From contig NZ_JAPIVT010000007.1 of NCBI RefSeq assembly GCF_026239735.1, forward strand, positions 62,001-126,000: a stretch of DNA of 64,000 nucleotides, written 5' to 3'. This DNA comes from Pedobacter sp. MC2016-05 (lineage in GTDB: Bacteria > Bacteroidota > Bacteroidia > Sphingobacteriales > Sphingobacteriaceae). The position numbers were made by a program, and so were the translations under genes. Below are positions 19,953 through 28,522 of the stretch, one piece after another. How positions within the stretch are numbered: the first letter of the stretch is position 1; each line of letters starts with the position of its first letter. The notes under the pieces are model-generated. The model saw nothing but the letters and a program-made list of their open reading frames with translations, was not told the DNA's origin and ran no database searches.

Positions 19953-21152
19953 ATGGACCATAAGCTATTGCATTTATCCCAAGAATTCAAAACTGAACTT
20001 GATAACATACTAAATTACTGGAAGACCAATACCATAGACCTAGATTTTGGAGGGTTCGTTGGTCAGATAGCCGAAGGTGAGTTAATTAATCCTGATGCTG
20101 AAAAGGGATCGGTTTTGAATGCAAGAATCTTATGGAGCCTTTCCGCGGCATACAATTTCAATGGCGATTTGCAGGATTTATATTTAGCCCAACATGGCTT
20201 CCAGTATATCAAAGAACACTTCATTGATAAACAATATGGAGGCGTTTACTGGTCGCTTGATCATACGGGAATGCCCAGGGATCGAAAAAAACAGATTTAT
20301 GCCATCGCTTTTACCATTTACGGCCTTTCTGAATATTTTCTGGCAACAGGAGATAATGAGGCGTTGGATCTGGCAATAGTATTATTTCGAGATATCGAAT
20401 CTCATAGTTTCGATCCTATAGATGGCGGCTATTTTGAGGCTTTTGCAGAAAATTGGGATCAAGTTCCGGATTTAAGGTTGAGTCAGAAAGATGCCAACGA
20501 AAAAAAAACAATGAACACGCATCTCCATATTTTGGAGGCCTATACCACGCTTTACAAAATATGGCCTGATGAACATTTAAGCAATCAGATCATTGGCCTG
20601 TTAGGTGTTTTTGATAAATACATTATAAATACAGAGGGACACCTAAATCTTTTCTTTGATGAGAAATGGAACAGGAAATCCAGTGAAATTTCTTATGGTC
20701 ATGATATTGAAGCATCATGGCTACTGCTGGAGGCGGCCGAAATGATTAAACACCAGGAGCTCATTTCACACTTTAAAAGCATGGCCGTTAAAATTGCAGA
20801 AGCATCTGCAGAGGGTATGGATAAGGAGGCCATTATCTATGAATATTCTCCGGTAAATAATCACAGGAATGATGAGAAGCACTGGTGGGTACAGGCGGAG
20901 GCCATGGTTGGTTTCTTAAATGCATTCGAATTATCAAAGAATCGAGTTTTTTTTGAACTTTTTGATAAAATATGGAATTATACAAAGAAGCAGATAGTTG
21001 ACCACCAGAATGGTGAGTGGTTTTGGGGGAGAAATGCGGATGGTTCTGTGATGGCAAATCAGGATAAGGCTGGTCTATGGAAATGTCCTTACCATAACAG
21101 CAGGGCCTGTATGGAGATTATTTCGAGGTTAAAGCATATGCAAAAAGATTAA
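19953..21152 (+). CDS. Cellobiose/mannobiose 2-epimerase
   Basis: Cytosolic AGE-superfamily enzyme (399 residues, alpha6/alpha6 barrel, no signal peptide) that epimerises the reducing-end sugar of beta-1,4-disaccharides. In mannan catabolism this converts mannobiose to mannosylglucose. Key His residues are visible: H190 in MNTHLHILEAYT, H250 in SYGHDIEASWLL and H381 in WKCPYHNSRAC. These match cellobiose 2-epimerase rather than N-acylglucosamine epimerase. Together with the GPH carrier and GH130_1 it completes the known phosphorolytic mannobiose route. The gene has its own promoter and is divergent from the AraC regulator. Confidence 0.92.
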   Translation: MDHKLLHLSQEFKTELDNILNYWKTNTIDLDFGGFVGQIAEGELINPDAEKGSVLNARILWSLSAAYNFNGDLQDLYLAQHGFQYIKEHFIDKQYGGVYWSLDHTGMPRDRKKQIYAIAFTIYGLSEYFLATGDNEALDLAIVLFRDIESHSFDPIDGGYFEAFAENWDQVPDLRLSQKDANEKKTMNTHLHILEAYTTLYKIWPDEHLSNQIIGLLGVFDKYIINTEGHLNLFFDEKWNRKSSEISYGHDIEASWLLLEAAEMIKHQELISHFKSMAVKIAEASAEGMDKEAIIYEYSPVNNHRNDEKHWWVQAEAMVGFLNAFELSKNRVFFELFDKIWNYTKKQIVDHQNGEWFWGRNADGSVMANQDKAGLWKCPYHNSRACMEIISRLKHMQKD

Positions 21153-21228
21153 ATGATGCGTTGATGAGCCATACAGATCAGGCACTCAGGTATTACTTGG
21201 ATGTTCATCAAAGACAAAATATCATTAA

Positions 21229-21274
21229 ATGTTAAAATCCTATTAAAGTAATGGAAGGCTTGCACCTAAGTTTG
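21229..21274 (+). promoter_or_regulatory. Mannan-locus promoter 3 (GH30-esterase operon)
   Basis: The box ATGTTAAAATCCTATTAA (21229-21246) lies 20 nt before TAAGTTTG (21267-21274); the GH30 ATG is at 21295. Same box, same distance and same lack of a -33 TTTG as at the other two mannan promoters. Confidence 0.65.
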
Positions 21275-21294
21275 TATAAACCAAGTATAAGTTT

Positions 21295-22710
21295 ATGCCA
21301 CGATATCCCCTTTCAAATTATCCGTCCAAGAATGCATTCCTGTTAATTTTGTTCTTAAATGCATTTCCATTTCTGCTCCTGGCACAACTTAAGGTGGAGA
21401 GTTGGGAAACCAGCAATGACAAAACGATGCTTTTATCAAAAAAGAATATTGCCGAGGCAGGAAATAATAAGGCGGAAGTGATTACCATCAACGCATCCAA
21501 ACAATATCAATCTGTTGATGGGTTTGGTTTTGCGCTGACAGGCGGAAGCGCTCAGCATATTACCAAGATGTCTGCTACGGAAAGAAGCAAACTTCTGAAT
21601 GAGCTTTTTGGAAACAGGCCTGGCCAAGTGGGGATCAGTTATATCCGCGTGAGTATAGGCGCATCTGATCTGAATGAATATGTATTTTCTTATGATGATC
21701 TGAAAGCAGGGGAAACTGATCCTGGGTTAAAGCATTTTTCCCTATCGCAGGATGAAAAAGATGTGGTGCCTGTGTTGAAGGAAATTTTAGCGATATCCCC
21801 AAAGATAAAAATTATGGGTTCTCCATGGTCCGCACCGGTATGGATGAAATCAAACAAGAATGTTCAGGGTGGGAGATTAAAGGATGAATATTATAGTACT
21901 TATGCGGACTACTTTGTGAAATATATAGAGGCCATGAAAAAGCACGGGATTGTTATTGATGCTGTGACTGTTCAAAATGAACCTTTTAATGATGGCAATA
22001 CACCCAGCATGCAGTTTTTGGCTAAAGAAGAGCTGCGTTTCATCCGTGATCATCTGGGCCCAAACTTTAAACGTAAGAATATAAAAACGAAAATCGTTCT
22101 TTATGACCACAATTGTGATGCTCCGGAATATCCCATCTCAATATTGGCAGATCAGAAAGCGGCAGCTTATATTGATGGTTCAGGATTTCATTTATATGCC
22201 GGTCAGACGGCTGCCATGGGCAAGGTTCATGATGCTTTCCCTGGGAAAAACCTCTATTTTACTGAAATGATGGCGGTAAGCAAGGATGGTGGTTTCAATA
22301 CCGCCTATCCAGTAGGAAGGATATTAATAGGTGCCTTACGGAACTGGAGTAAAAATGTGATTTTGTGGAATCTCGCGGCAGATCCCAGCTATAATCCTCA
22401 TACGGACAATGGAGGCTGCTCAATATGCCAGGGAGCAGTGACCATAGACGGAGATAAGGTGGTTCGCAATCTTGCCTATTATGTCATTGCACACGCATCT
22501 AAATTTGTCCCTGTCGGATCGTATAGAATTGAAAGCAGCCTTACCACAAAGGTGAGTAATGTAGCCTTTTTAACTCCGGAGGGAAAACGGGTGCTTATCA
22601 TTTCCAATAATTCAGAAGAGCCCCAATTGGTAAAAGTCGTTGAGAATAATCAGTCTTTCACTTACACTATAAATAAAGGGTCGTCGCTTACCCATATCTG
22701 GTCATTATGA
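21295..22710 (+). CDS. GH30-family glycoside hydrolase
   Basis: Exported 471-residue beta-glycosidase (hydrophobic signal FLLILFLNAFPFLLLAQ). The fold is the GH30 TIM barrel with an attached beta-sandwich. Visible motifs are VDGFGFALTGG, SYIRVSIGASDLN and MGSPWSAPVWMKSN. The acid/base E229 is in VTVQNEPFN and the nucleophile E324 in LYFTEMM. Family activities include beta-glucosidase, beta-1,6-glucanase and xylanase. In this locus removal of glucosyl units of glucomannan is a possibility, but a fungal cell-wall beta-1,6-glucan target is equally consistent. It shares 4 bp with the downstream carboxylesterase and has its own box-type promoter. Confidence 0.9.
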   Translation: MPRYPLSNYPSKNAFLLILFLNAFPFLLLAQLKVESWETSNDKTMLLSKKNIAEAGNNKAEVITINASKQYQSVDGFGFALTGGSAQHITKMSATERSKLLNELFGNRPGQVGISYIRVSIGASDLNEYVFSYDDLKAGETDPGLKHFSLSQDEKDVVPVLKEILAISPKIKIMGSPWSAPVWMKSNKNVQGGRLKDEYYSTYADYFVKYIEAMKKHGIVIDAVTVQNEPFNDGNTPSMQFLAKEELRFIRDHLGPNFKRKNIKTKIVLYDHNCDAPEYPISILADQKAAAYIDGSGFHLYAGQTAAMGKVHDAFPGKNLYFTEMMAVSKDGGFNTAYPVGRILIGALRNWSKNVILWNLAADPSYNPHTDNGGCSICQGAVTIDGDKVVRNLAYYVIAHASKFVPVGSYRIESSLTTKVSNVAFLTPEGKRVLIISNNSEEPQLVKVVENNQSFTYTINKGSSLTHIWSL

Positions 22711-24281
22711 TAGAAATGAAAAAATTTCCAATTCTGTTGTTTCTCTTATTTTCTTCAAGCCTTTCATTCGCTCAGAATGATATTTCAAAGAACGGTGGAA
22801 CGTTGGTCACGCTTAAGGAAGGTAAAATCAGGGGAACTGTTCTCTCTAGCAGTGTGCTGGCATTTAAAGGTATTCCTTATGCGGAGCCTCCGGTGGGTAA
22901 ACTCAGATGGCGATCACCAATGCCCAAAAAGAAGTGGAATGGTATAAAAAACGCTATGGCTTTTGGTGCTCGATCGCCTCAGCGCAATACTTATGATGAC
23001 ATGGTTTTCAGGAGTGCTGAAGAAAGTGAAGATTGCCTATATCTTAATATTTGGAAACCTCAGATAAAGGATGGTAAGTCCTTACCTGTGGTGGTCTACA
23101 TTCACGGAGGAGGATTTTCCAGTGGGGATGGATCAGAACCCAGGTACGACGGAGAAAGTATGGCCGGCAAAGGCGTGATTTTTATTACTATAAATTATCG
23201 GCTGAGTGTTTTTGGGTTTTTAGCATATCATGATCTTTCCAAAGAAAGTAAACAGGGGAGTTCTGGTAACTATGGGTTGCAGGATCAGAATGAAGCGCTG
23301 CGTTGGATCAAGCGTAATATTTCAGCATTCGGGGGAAATCCGGATCAGATCACCATTGCTGGGGAATCAGCGGGTTCTATGTCAGTTTCTGCTCAGCTGT
23401 GTTCACCGCTTTCAAAAGGATTGTTTCAAGGTGCGATCGGCCAAAGCGGCTCCATACTTGGGTTCGAACCTCCTGTTAGCCTGGCAAATGCAGAAAAAAT
23501 AGGCGCCGAATTCGTAAAAGCCTGCGGAGCAAACAGCATCTCTGACTTACGTAAAATCCCAACGCAGGAGTTATTAAAAAGATCAAAAGATTACTGGTTC
23601 CCCTTGACAGTAGACGGTTATTTTTTTGTAGAACAACCACTAACTACCTATACCTATGGTCGTCAGATGGATGTGCCGCTCCTGGCAGGATGGAATACAG
23701 CAGAGCGAAGTATGAATGCTATTCTGTCTAATCAGAAACCTACTGTTGAAAATTATAAAGCCGGAGTGGATAGGGTCTTTGCTTCAAAGAGCAAAGAAAT
23801 ATTTGCTCTGTATTATGCGAACACAGATGAGCAGGTGCCTCAGTTGGCGACTGACCTCGCAAGCGATCGCTTTATTTCTTATTCTACCTGGAAATGGATT
23901 GATGTGCACAGCAAAACAAACGGTCATCCTGTATATCGGTATTTGTTTTCCAGAAAACGTCCTGCTTTTATCGGACAAGGATCTCATAATGCAGATATAT
24001 TGGGGGCGGTACATGCTTCAGATATTGAATATGCCCTTGGAAATCTCAAGCTAAACAACAGTTATAAATGGGAAAGTGAAGATTTTGAAACTTCAAAGTT
24101 CTTTCAGTCCTATCTAATCAACTTTATCAAAACGGGCAATCCCAATGGAGCAGGTCTTCCCAGTTGGTTTGGCCTTCAAAGCAGTATTCCAAAAGTCATG
24201 ATTATTGACGGGGAGAGTAAATCAGTACCTGAAAAAAATGGTAAAAGATACATGCAATTGGATATTGTTGTGAATCCTTAA
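22707..24281 (+). CDS. Type B carboxylesterase
   Basis: Exported 524-residue alpha/beta-hydrolase of the cholinesterase/carboxylesterase type B family (signal MKKFPILLFLLFSSSLSFAQ). Family landmarks: FKGIPYAEPPVGKLRW, EDCLYLNIW, the oxyanion HGGGF, and the catalytic Ser S221 in IAGESAGSMS. The probable His is in the GAVHASDIEYALGN segment. It overlaps the GH30 stop by 4 bp (ATGA), so translation is coupled. It probably removes acetyl or other acyl groups from the polysaccharide, but such enzymes act on many esters. A Met three codons in (22716) is an alternative start. A weak stem AGTGAA/TTCACT follows the stop. Confidence 0.9.
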   Translation: MIEMKKFPILLFLLFSSSLSFAQNDISKNGGTLVTLKEGKIRGTVLSSSVLAFKGIPYAEPPVGKLRWRSPMPKKKWNGIKNAMAFGARSPQRNTYDDMVFRSAEESEDCLYLNIWKPQIKDGKSLPVVVYIHGGGFSSGDGSEPRYDGESMAGKGVIFITINYRLSVFGFLAYHDLSKESKQGSSGNYGLQDQNEALRWIKRNISAFGGNPDQITIAGESAGSMSVSAQLCSPLSKGLFQGAIGQSGSILGFEPPVSLANAEKIGAEFVKACGANSISDLRKIPTQELLKRSKDYWFPLTVDGYFFVEQPLTTYTYGRQMDVPLLAGWNTAERSMNAILSNQKPTVENYKAGVDRVFASKSKEIFALYYANTDEQVPQLATDLASDRFISYSTWKWIDVHSKTNGHPVYRYLFSRKRPAFIGQGSHNADILGAVHASDIEYALGNLKLNNSYKWESEDFETSKFFQSYLINFIKTGNPNGAGLPSWFGLQSSIPKVMIIDGESKSVPEKNGKRYMQLDIVVNP

Positions 24282-25281
24282 GTGAAGCAATTAAGTGTTT
24301 CACTGCATTCTAAAAATGACATTAGCTCAAACGAGCTTAAGTATCTATAATTAAGTATATCAATCTGAAGGAAATTATTATCAAGATAACTGATTTTTTT
24401 TAAGAAATAGAAAATATGGATACAAATATGTAAGTATTTGGGAAAGTGGAATGCCGTATATGTACGGGTAAAATATCGGTCAATCACATTTGAGCACTCT
24501 TTCCTTGAGAATCAAACCCTACTAGTTTGACACGAGTAAAAGGCGACTACATAAATAATATATCCTTTACCTGATCTTTTGAAAGACTGATATTAATTTC
24601 AACGGATATGACACTAAAGTATAGCAATTGGGTTAAGTACCTAAATCAAATGCATCAGAACTCCAAGGAAAGAGTAGATAAACCGAATCCAAATGACCCC
24701 TTTTTGCCAAAAGTATTTTGCTACAATGCCTTATCTTAATGGCTTTATGTGCATCGATGCTCTCTTTTATTTTATCCTAATTGGATTCGCCCATGATTAC
24801 AATGTTTTCTACAAGCATTTCTTTGAACCCCAAAATGTCAATAAAGTAGAGATTTCGCTAGGAGTGATCAACTCATTTCGGAATTCAGGATCAGTGTGTT
24901 TCGGTCTAAACTGATCATTTCAATAGATTGATAATTAGCATTATAAAGATAAGTCGTGTCCAACTTTGTACTGGTCAATCTGCTACGTAATCACGTGGTC
25001 GATGAAGCTGAAATTTCCAGGCAAGAGACTATATTTCCATAAAAGATTTTAAGAATCATGTATCCCTCTCGCTACATGGGGGAAGGAACTCGCTCTACAT
25101 CGTTTATCCAGTCGTTGCCCTCTGTTACCTGCTAATGCCTAGACGTGCTTCAGTTTTCCAGCCTATTTTCGCATTCACTTTCTGAAATAAGCCAACAGTT
25201 GAAGTTGATTGGTCACACCTAAGCTAAAAAGATACTTAGGATGCGGATCAAGGATAAATCATGCATTACGCTTTGAATCGG
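24282..25281. other. 1-kb region with no supportable gene
   Basis: No reading frame in this stretch looks like a real protein. The longest (24693-24914, 73 codons) has no recognisable motif and no clear ribosome site. There is no tRNA, no obvious IS end and no repeat array. It separates the mannan locus from a truncated nucleoside-phosphorylase gene, so it may be decayed mobile-island DNA. Confidence 0.5.
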
Positions 25282-26466
25282 CTAGAGACTTGTCAGTTCA
25301 TTTAATATAAAGTGGTAGGCAAAATTAGCGCTGGTGTAGGCGCAATATTTTTGGTAATCATCGCTTTTGTGCTTATCGCCAAAATCTGATAAAGATTTAA
25401 AGGACATTACCGAAAGCGGTCTAGGTTTGGAACAGTTTTTAGCGGTGTAAAAAACACCATATGTTTCCATGTCTATGCCAATCAGCTTTCGGCTATGGCC
25501 TTTTATTTCATCAATTATCTTCTGGTTCTGGATAACTCCAGCTCCGCTGGCGAGTGGACCTATTCGAATGTTCAGCTCATGTAGTGGCTTATTACCCATC
25601 CACTTTTTCTTGATTTCGTCCAAATAATTTCTGTTAGTCTTGCAACTGAGCAACAACTCCTTTACGTCCACGTCGAGTTCAATAGATTTGTAATCAGGCT
25701 CAAAGATAGAATTGTCATGATCATCTGTTTTAATTTTCCCACTTCCGCTGTCGTAGGAAATCTCGGTGACTAAAACATCCCCAAAATTTGCGGCATCCTT
25801 GACGCCACCGGCGATCCCGGTCATGATGATGAATTTAGGGCGGAAACTGGTGATGATTTTATTGGTCAATACTGAGGTTGCAACCATGCCCATCTGTGGG
25901 GCCGAGGCTGCGACCACAGACACCCTTTTTTCATCCTTCTGGAAAATCCCTTTATGGTACTCTGTTGCATCGTTGTCCAGTTTGAAAGGTTCCCAGTTCC
26001 CGTTGAGGTTCAACACGGCTTCCAGCTCGGGCTCGCGGAGCGCAGTCACTATGGCGACATCGTACTGAAACGAATCAATATTTTGAAGAAGACTTCTTTT
26101 AGAATCGATTAGGTAGTTTATTTTTTTCTTTAGGAGTTTTTCCCAGCCGGTTGAAGATGGATCATATTTTAACAAAGCCCACAATTCCTGATCAAAAGAA
26201 TCCTGGAAAGCATTGATATATTCATCATATTCGGAAAGCCCAACAATATGATAGGGTTTAATCAGTCTACTTATTCTTGAGATGTCCTGCAGGAAATCAT
26301 TTCCGTTTTCCGCATTTGGGTCTTCTCCTTCTCTGTTGGGCAAGGGGCATGCTTTTGGCGACAGTAAACAGTATGATGATGCCGTTGTTGCTGCTGATCG
26401 AAGAATTGGGCAGATTTGGGCGGCTGTAAGGGAACGCGAAAAACATTTTAATGAAGATTGGATCAT
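25282..26466 (-). CDS. 5'-truncated nucleoside-phosphorylase-domain protein (possible defence effector)
   Basis: The C-terminal part (about 130-394) is a purine-nucleoside-phosphorylase/MTAN-type domain: YDVAIVTALREPELEAVL, IMTGIAGGVKDAANFGDVLV, GIDMETYGVF, and the likely catalytic Asp in SLSDFGD. Residues about 55-115 (IVGLSEYDEYINAF...LWALLKYDPSSTGWE) look like the end of a receiver-like domain. The first ~45 residues are only the antisense of a phosphodiesterase gene and are not native. The true gene has lost its 5' end at a junction near 26340. PNP domains behind receiver-like domains occur in stress/defence effectors (for example DtcC of Detocs, which cleaves ATP). That relationship is inferred here, and the gene is probably not expressed in its normal form. 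Confidence 0.7.
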   Translation of the reverse strand: MIQSSLKCFSRSLTAAQICPILRSAATTASSYCLLSPKACPLPNREGEDPNAENGNDFLQDISRISRLIKPYHIVGLSEYDEYINAFQDSFDQELWALLKYDPSSTGWEKLLKKKINYLIDSKRSLLQNIDSFQYDVAIVTALREPELEAVLNLNGNWEPFKLDNDATEYHKGIFQKDEKRVSVVAASAPQMGMVATSVLTNKIITSFRPKFIIMTGIAGGVKDAANFGDVLVTEISYDSGSGKIKTDDHDNSIFEPDYKSIELDVDVKELLLSCKTNRNYLDEIKKKWMGNKPLHELNIRIGPLASGAGVIQNQKIIDEIKGHSRKLIGIDMETYGVFYTAKNCSKPRPLSVMSFKSLSDFGDKHKSDDYQKYCAYTSANFAYHFILNELTSL

Positions 26467-26977
26467 TGTAGTGACTACTGATCATGGCCGTGATCCAAAA
26501 AACGGTCGCGGTCACGGTGGGCAGTCTGATCGGGAGCGTTCCTCATGGATTGCAACGGATGCTAAACCTTTAAATATTTATGCCCAAAAAGGAAAGGCTA
26601 GTGTGGTGGATATTTTGCCAACTTTGACCACACATTTAGGCGTATCGCTATCGAATGATCAAAAACGTGAATTGGATGGTGTGAGTCTGATAGGAAAGGT
26701 TTCGCTCTATAATGTTGAAGCAAAACGAACGGGAGATATGGTAAATTTAAAATGGGTGAGTGGAGAAGATAATGGAAAAGTGAAGATATTACTGGCTAGC
26801 ACCAACAATTATAAGCAAATCGGAAAGGGCGATAGCTATACTTTTTTGGCAGATGTGCCAGTAAACAAGGGTAGCTTTAATATCGATCTGTCTCAATACT
26901 CAAAATCCGAAATTTATAAAGTGGTAATTGAGGGGGCTCACAACACGGTAAACCGTTGGATCGTTAACAACAAATAA
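26343..26977 (+). pseudogene. Alkaline-phosphatase-family phosphodiesterase, C-terminal remnant
   Basis: About 210 residues from the C-terminal half of a type I phosphodiesterase/nucleotide pyrophosphatase-like (alkaline phosphatase superfamily) protein. Metal-ligand motifs remain: GHAFGDSKQYDDAV, TTDHGRD and GRGHGGQSDRER. A C-terminal beta-sandwich (MVNLKWVSGEDNGKVKI, NTVNRWIVNNK) follows. The N-terminal part with the nucleophile Thr/Ser (about 250-300 residues in relatives) is missing. The sequence switches abruptly to the truncated phosphorylase gene just before GHAFGDS. A frame extends back to 26282, but those residues are antisense to the other gene. It is followed 11 bp later by a small membrane protein gene. 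Confidence 0.85.
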
Positions 26978-26988
26978 TCTTAAACGCC

Positions 26989-27261
26989 ATGCACCAATTA
27001 GTTTTGAATTCAATATTTGATACCCTTGGATGGATTGGTGCATTGCTTTTCCTGATTTCTTACTTTCTGCTCATCAGTAAACGGTGGTCAGCTACGTCGT
27101 TTGCTTTCCATCTCTGCAATATACTTGGAGGTGTTTTATTAAGTGCAAGTACTCTTTACGACGCATCCTACCCTGCAACTTTCGTTAATCTTGCCTGGGC
27201 AATGATAGCAGGTTATGGAATGTATAATGATCAGATAAAAAAACATAAACCGGATTCATAA
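26989..27261 (+). CDS. Small CBU_0592-like membrane protein
   Basis: A 90-residue protein with three hydrophobic segments (about 10-32, 38-58 and 62-80). It includes the pattern GWIGALLFLISYFLL and LCNILGGVLLSASTLY that recurs in small CBU_0592-type inner-membrane proteins. No catalytic residues stand out. Its stop overlaps the start of the following phosphoesterase by one base (TAATG), so the two are translationally coupled. It belongs to the phosphatase cluster by position; its role is unknown. Confidence 0.75.
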   Translation: MHQLVLNSIFDTLGWIGALLFLISYFLLISKRWSATSFAFHLCNILGGVLLSASTLYDASYPATFVNLAWAMIAGYGMYNDQIKKHKPDS

Positions 27262-28154
27262 TGGAAAGGAGAGATTTTCTTCAAAGCTCGCTAGCCCTTG
27301 GCTTTGGGAGCGTGTTAACAAAAGTCAGCATAAAAGAGGGTGAAAAGCAAAAGCCGGTTTTGACAATCGCCCACATTACCGACGTTCATATTAAATCAAG
27401 TGATAATATTCCTAAGAGAGCAGCCGGATATTTAAAAAAGGCTTTATCCGCTCATGAGGTTGACTTTATCTTAAATGGTGGTGATGCTATTTTTGATGCA
27501 TCTTATGACGATGTTACTCGCGAAATGGTTGCCGAGCAGTGGGCTGTCTGGGATAAGTTCATTGGTGAAACTGATTTGGAAGTGTTTAGCTGTATCGGAA
27601 ACCATGATCCCTGGTGGAAAGCGCCGTCTAAAACAGATGAGATGTATGGACTTGATTACGCTGCGAAACGCTTAAAAATGCCGCACCGTTATTACAGTTT
27701 TGACAAAAAAGGTTGGCACTTTATTATTCTTGATGGTAATCAGAAGGGAACAAGGTTGGGTGTTCAGCAAATGGACTGGCTCAAAAATGATTTAGCTAAA
27801 CTACAGCCCAACACGCCAGTGCTGATCATGTCTCATTATCCAATCCTTTCGTCAACTTGTGCTTGGAGTGGGGGCCAGCACGGAGATTACAAAGAGTTAA
27901 AATCGCTTTTTTTTCAACATAGTGATAAAGTAAAAGTTTGCCTGAGTGGGCATCAGCATTTGGCAGATGAAGTAAGCTATAATGGTATATCCTACTTCTG
28001 CAATGGTTCGTTGAGCGGTTTTTGGTGGGGTGAAGGCGATAAAGAATCGGCAGGCAAATATTATTATCAGGAAACGGCACCGGGTTATGCAATCTTAAAG
28101 CTCTACGCTGATGGAAGCGTTGAAAATCAGTATAATCCTTTGGAGCTTATTTAA
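27261..28154 (+). CDS. Exported calcineurin-like metallophosphoesterase
   Basis: A 297-residue enzyme with an N-terminal MERRDFLQSSLALGFGS that resembles a Tat signal (twin Arg then hydrophobic), implying folded export. The metal-binding motif series is complete: ITDVHIKSSD, NGGDAIFD, IGNHDPWW, MSHYPIL and SGHQHLAD. This marks a dinuclear metal phosphoesterase. The substrate is unknown; other phosphatases in the cluster suggest organic phosphate scavenging. The start codon overlaps the preceding stop. It stands second in a short operon after the broken phosphodiesterase. Confidence 0.92.
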   Translation: MERRDFLQSSLALGFGSVLTKVSIKEGEKQKPVLTIAHITDVHIKSSDNIPKRAAGYLKKALSAHEVDFILNGGDAIFDASYDDVTREMVAEQWAVWDKFIGETDLEVFSCIGNHDPWWKAPSKTDEMYGLDYAAKRLKMPHRYYSFDKKGWHFIILDGNQKGTRLGVQQMDWLKNDLAKLQPNTPVLIMSHYPILSSTCAWSGGQHGDYKELKSLFFQHSDKVKVCLSGHQHLADEVSYNGISYFCNGSLSGFWWGEGDKESAGKYYYQETAPGYAILKLYADGSVENQYNPLELI

Positions 28155-28522
28155 ACGGTAATAACCAACAGCGTCCCATCGGTTCACGGTTTTAAGTTTA
28201 TCACAGTGCTGGTTTTATAACTTAACAACCTGGTAAAATTCTGTTTATCTGCCAGTGTTAAATTTGTAGGATGAGTGATTAAATGGACCATATTGCTTTT
28301 TTTGTTAATTGAAAGGGAACTGCAATTGAGATGGCGGCAGCCGCTATCTTCAAAAAGTTATGATAGCGAGAATGAGGTAGATATCATGTTATTTTAAGGC
28401 ACTCCAAAGCTCAAAAATAAACAAAAAACCTGTCTTTATATGAAGCTTAGCATGATGGTTTTTTCCATGCATTTAGTTTAGCCTGAATTTACAAAGAGAA
28501 AAGCAAAAAAAAATACACACAA
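28155..28522. other. Intergenic region before alkaline phosphatase
   Basis: 368 bp with no gene. A 6-bp stem GCTATC/GATAGC is present near 28350, with no T tract after it. No TAnnTTTG with a matching TTTG was found close to the alkaline phosphatase start. Confidence 0.4.

Noticed and set aside
24693..24914. 73-codon frame in the 1-kb gap
   Set aside because: No recognisable domain, no promoter or coding-like neighbours; most likely chance in AT-rich DNA.
26282..26342. N-terminal extension of the phosphodiesterase remnant
   Set aside because: These codons are the antisense of the truncated phosphorylase gene and do not resemble phosphodiesterase sequence.
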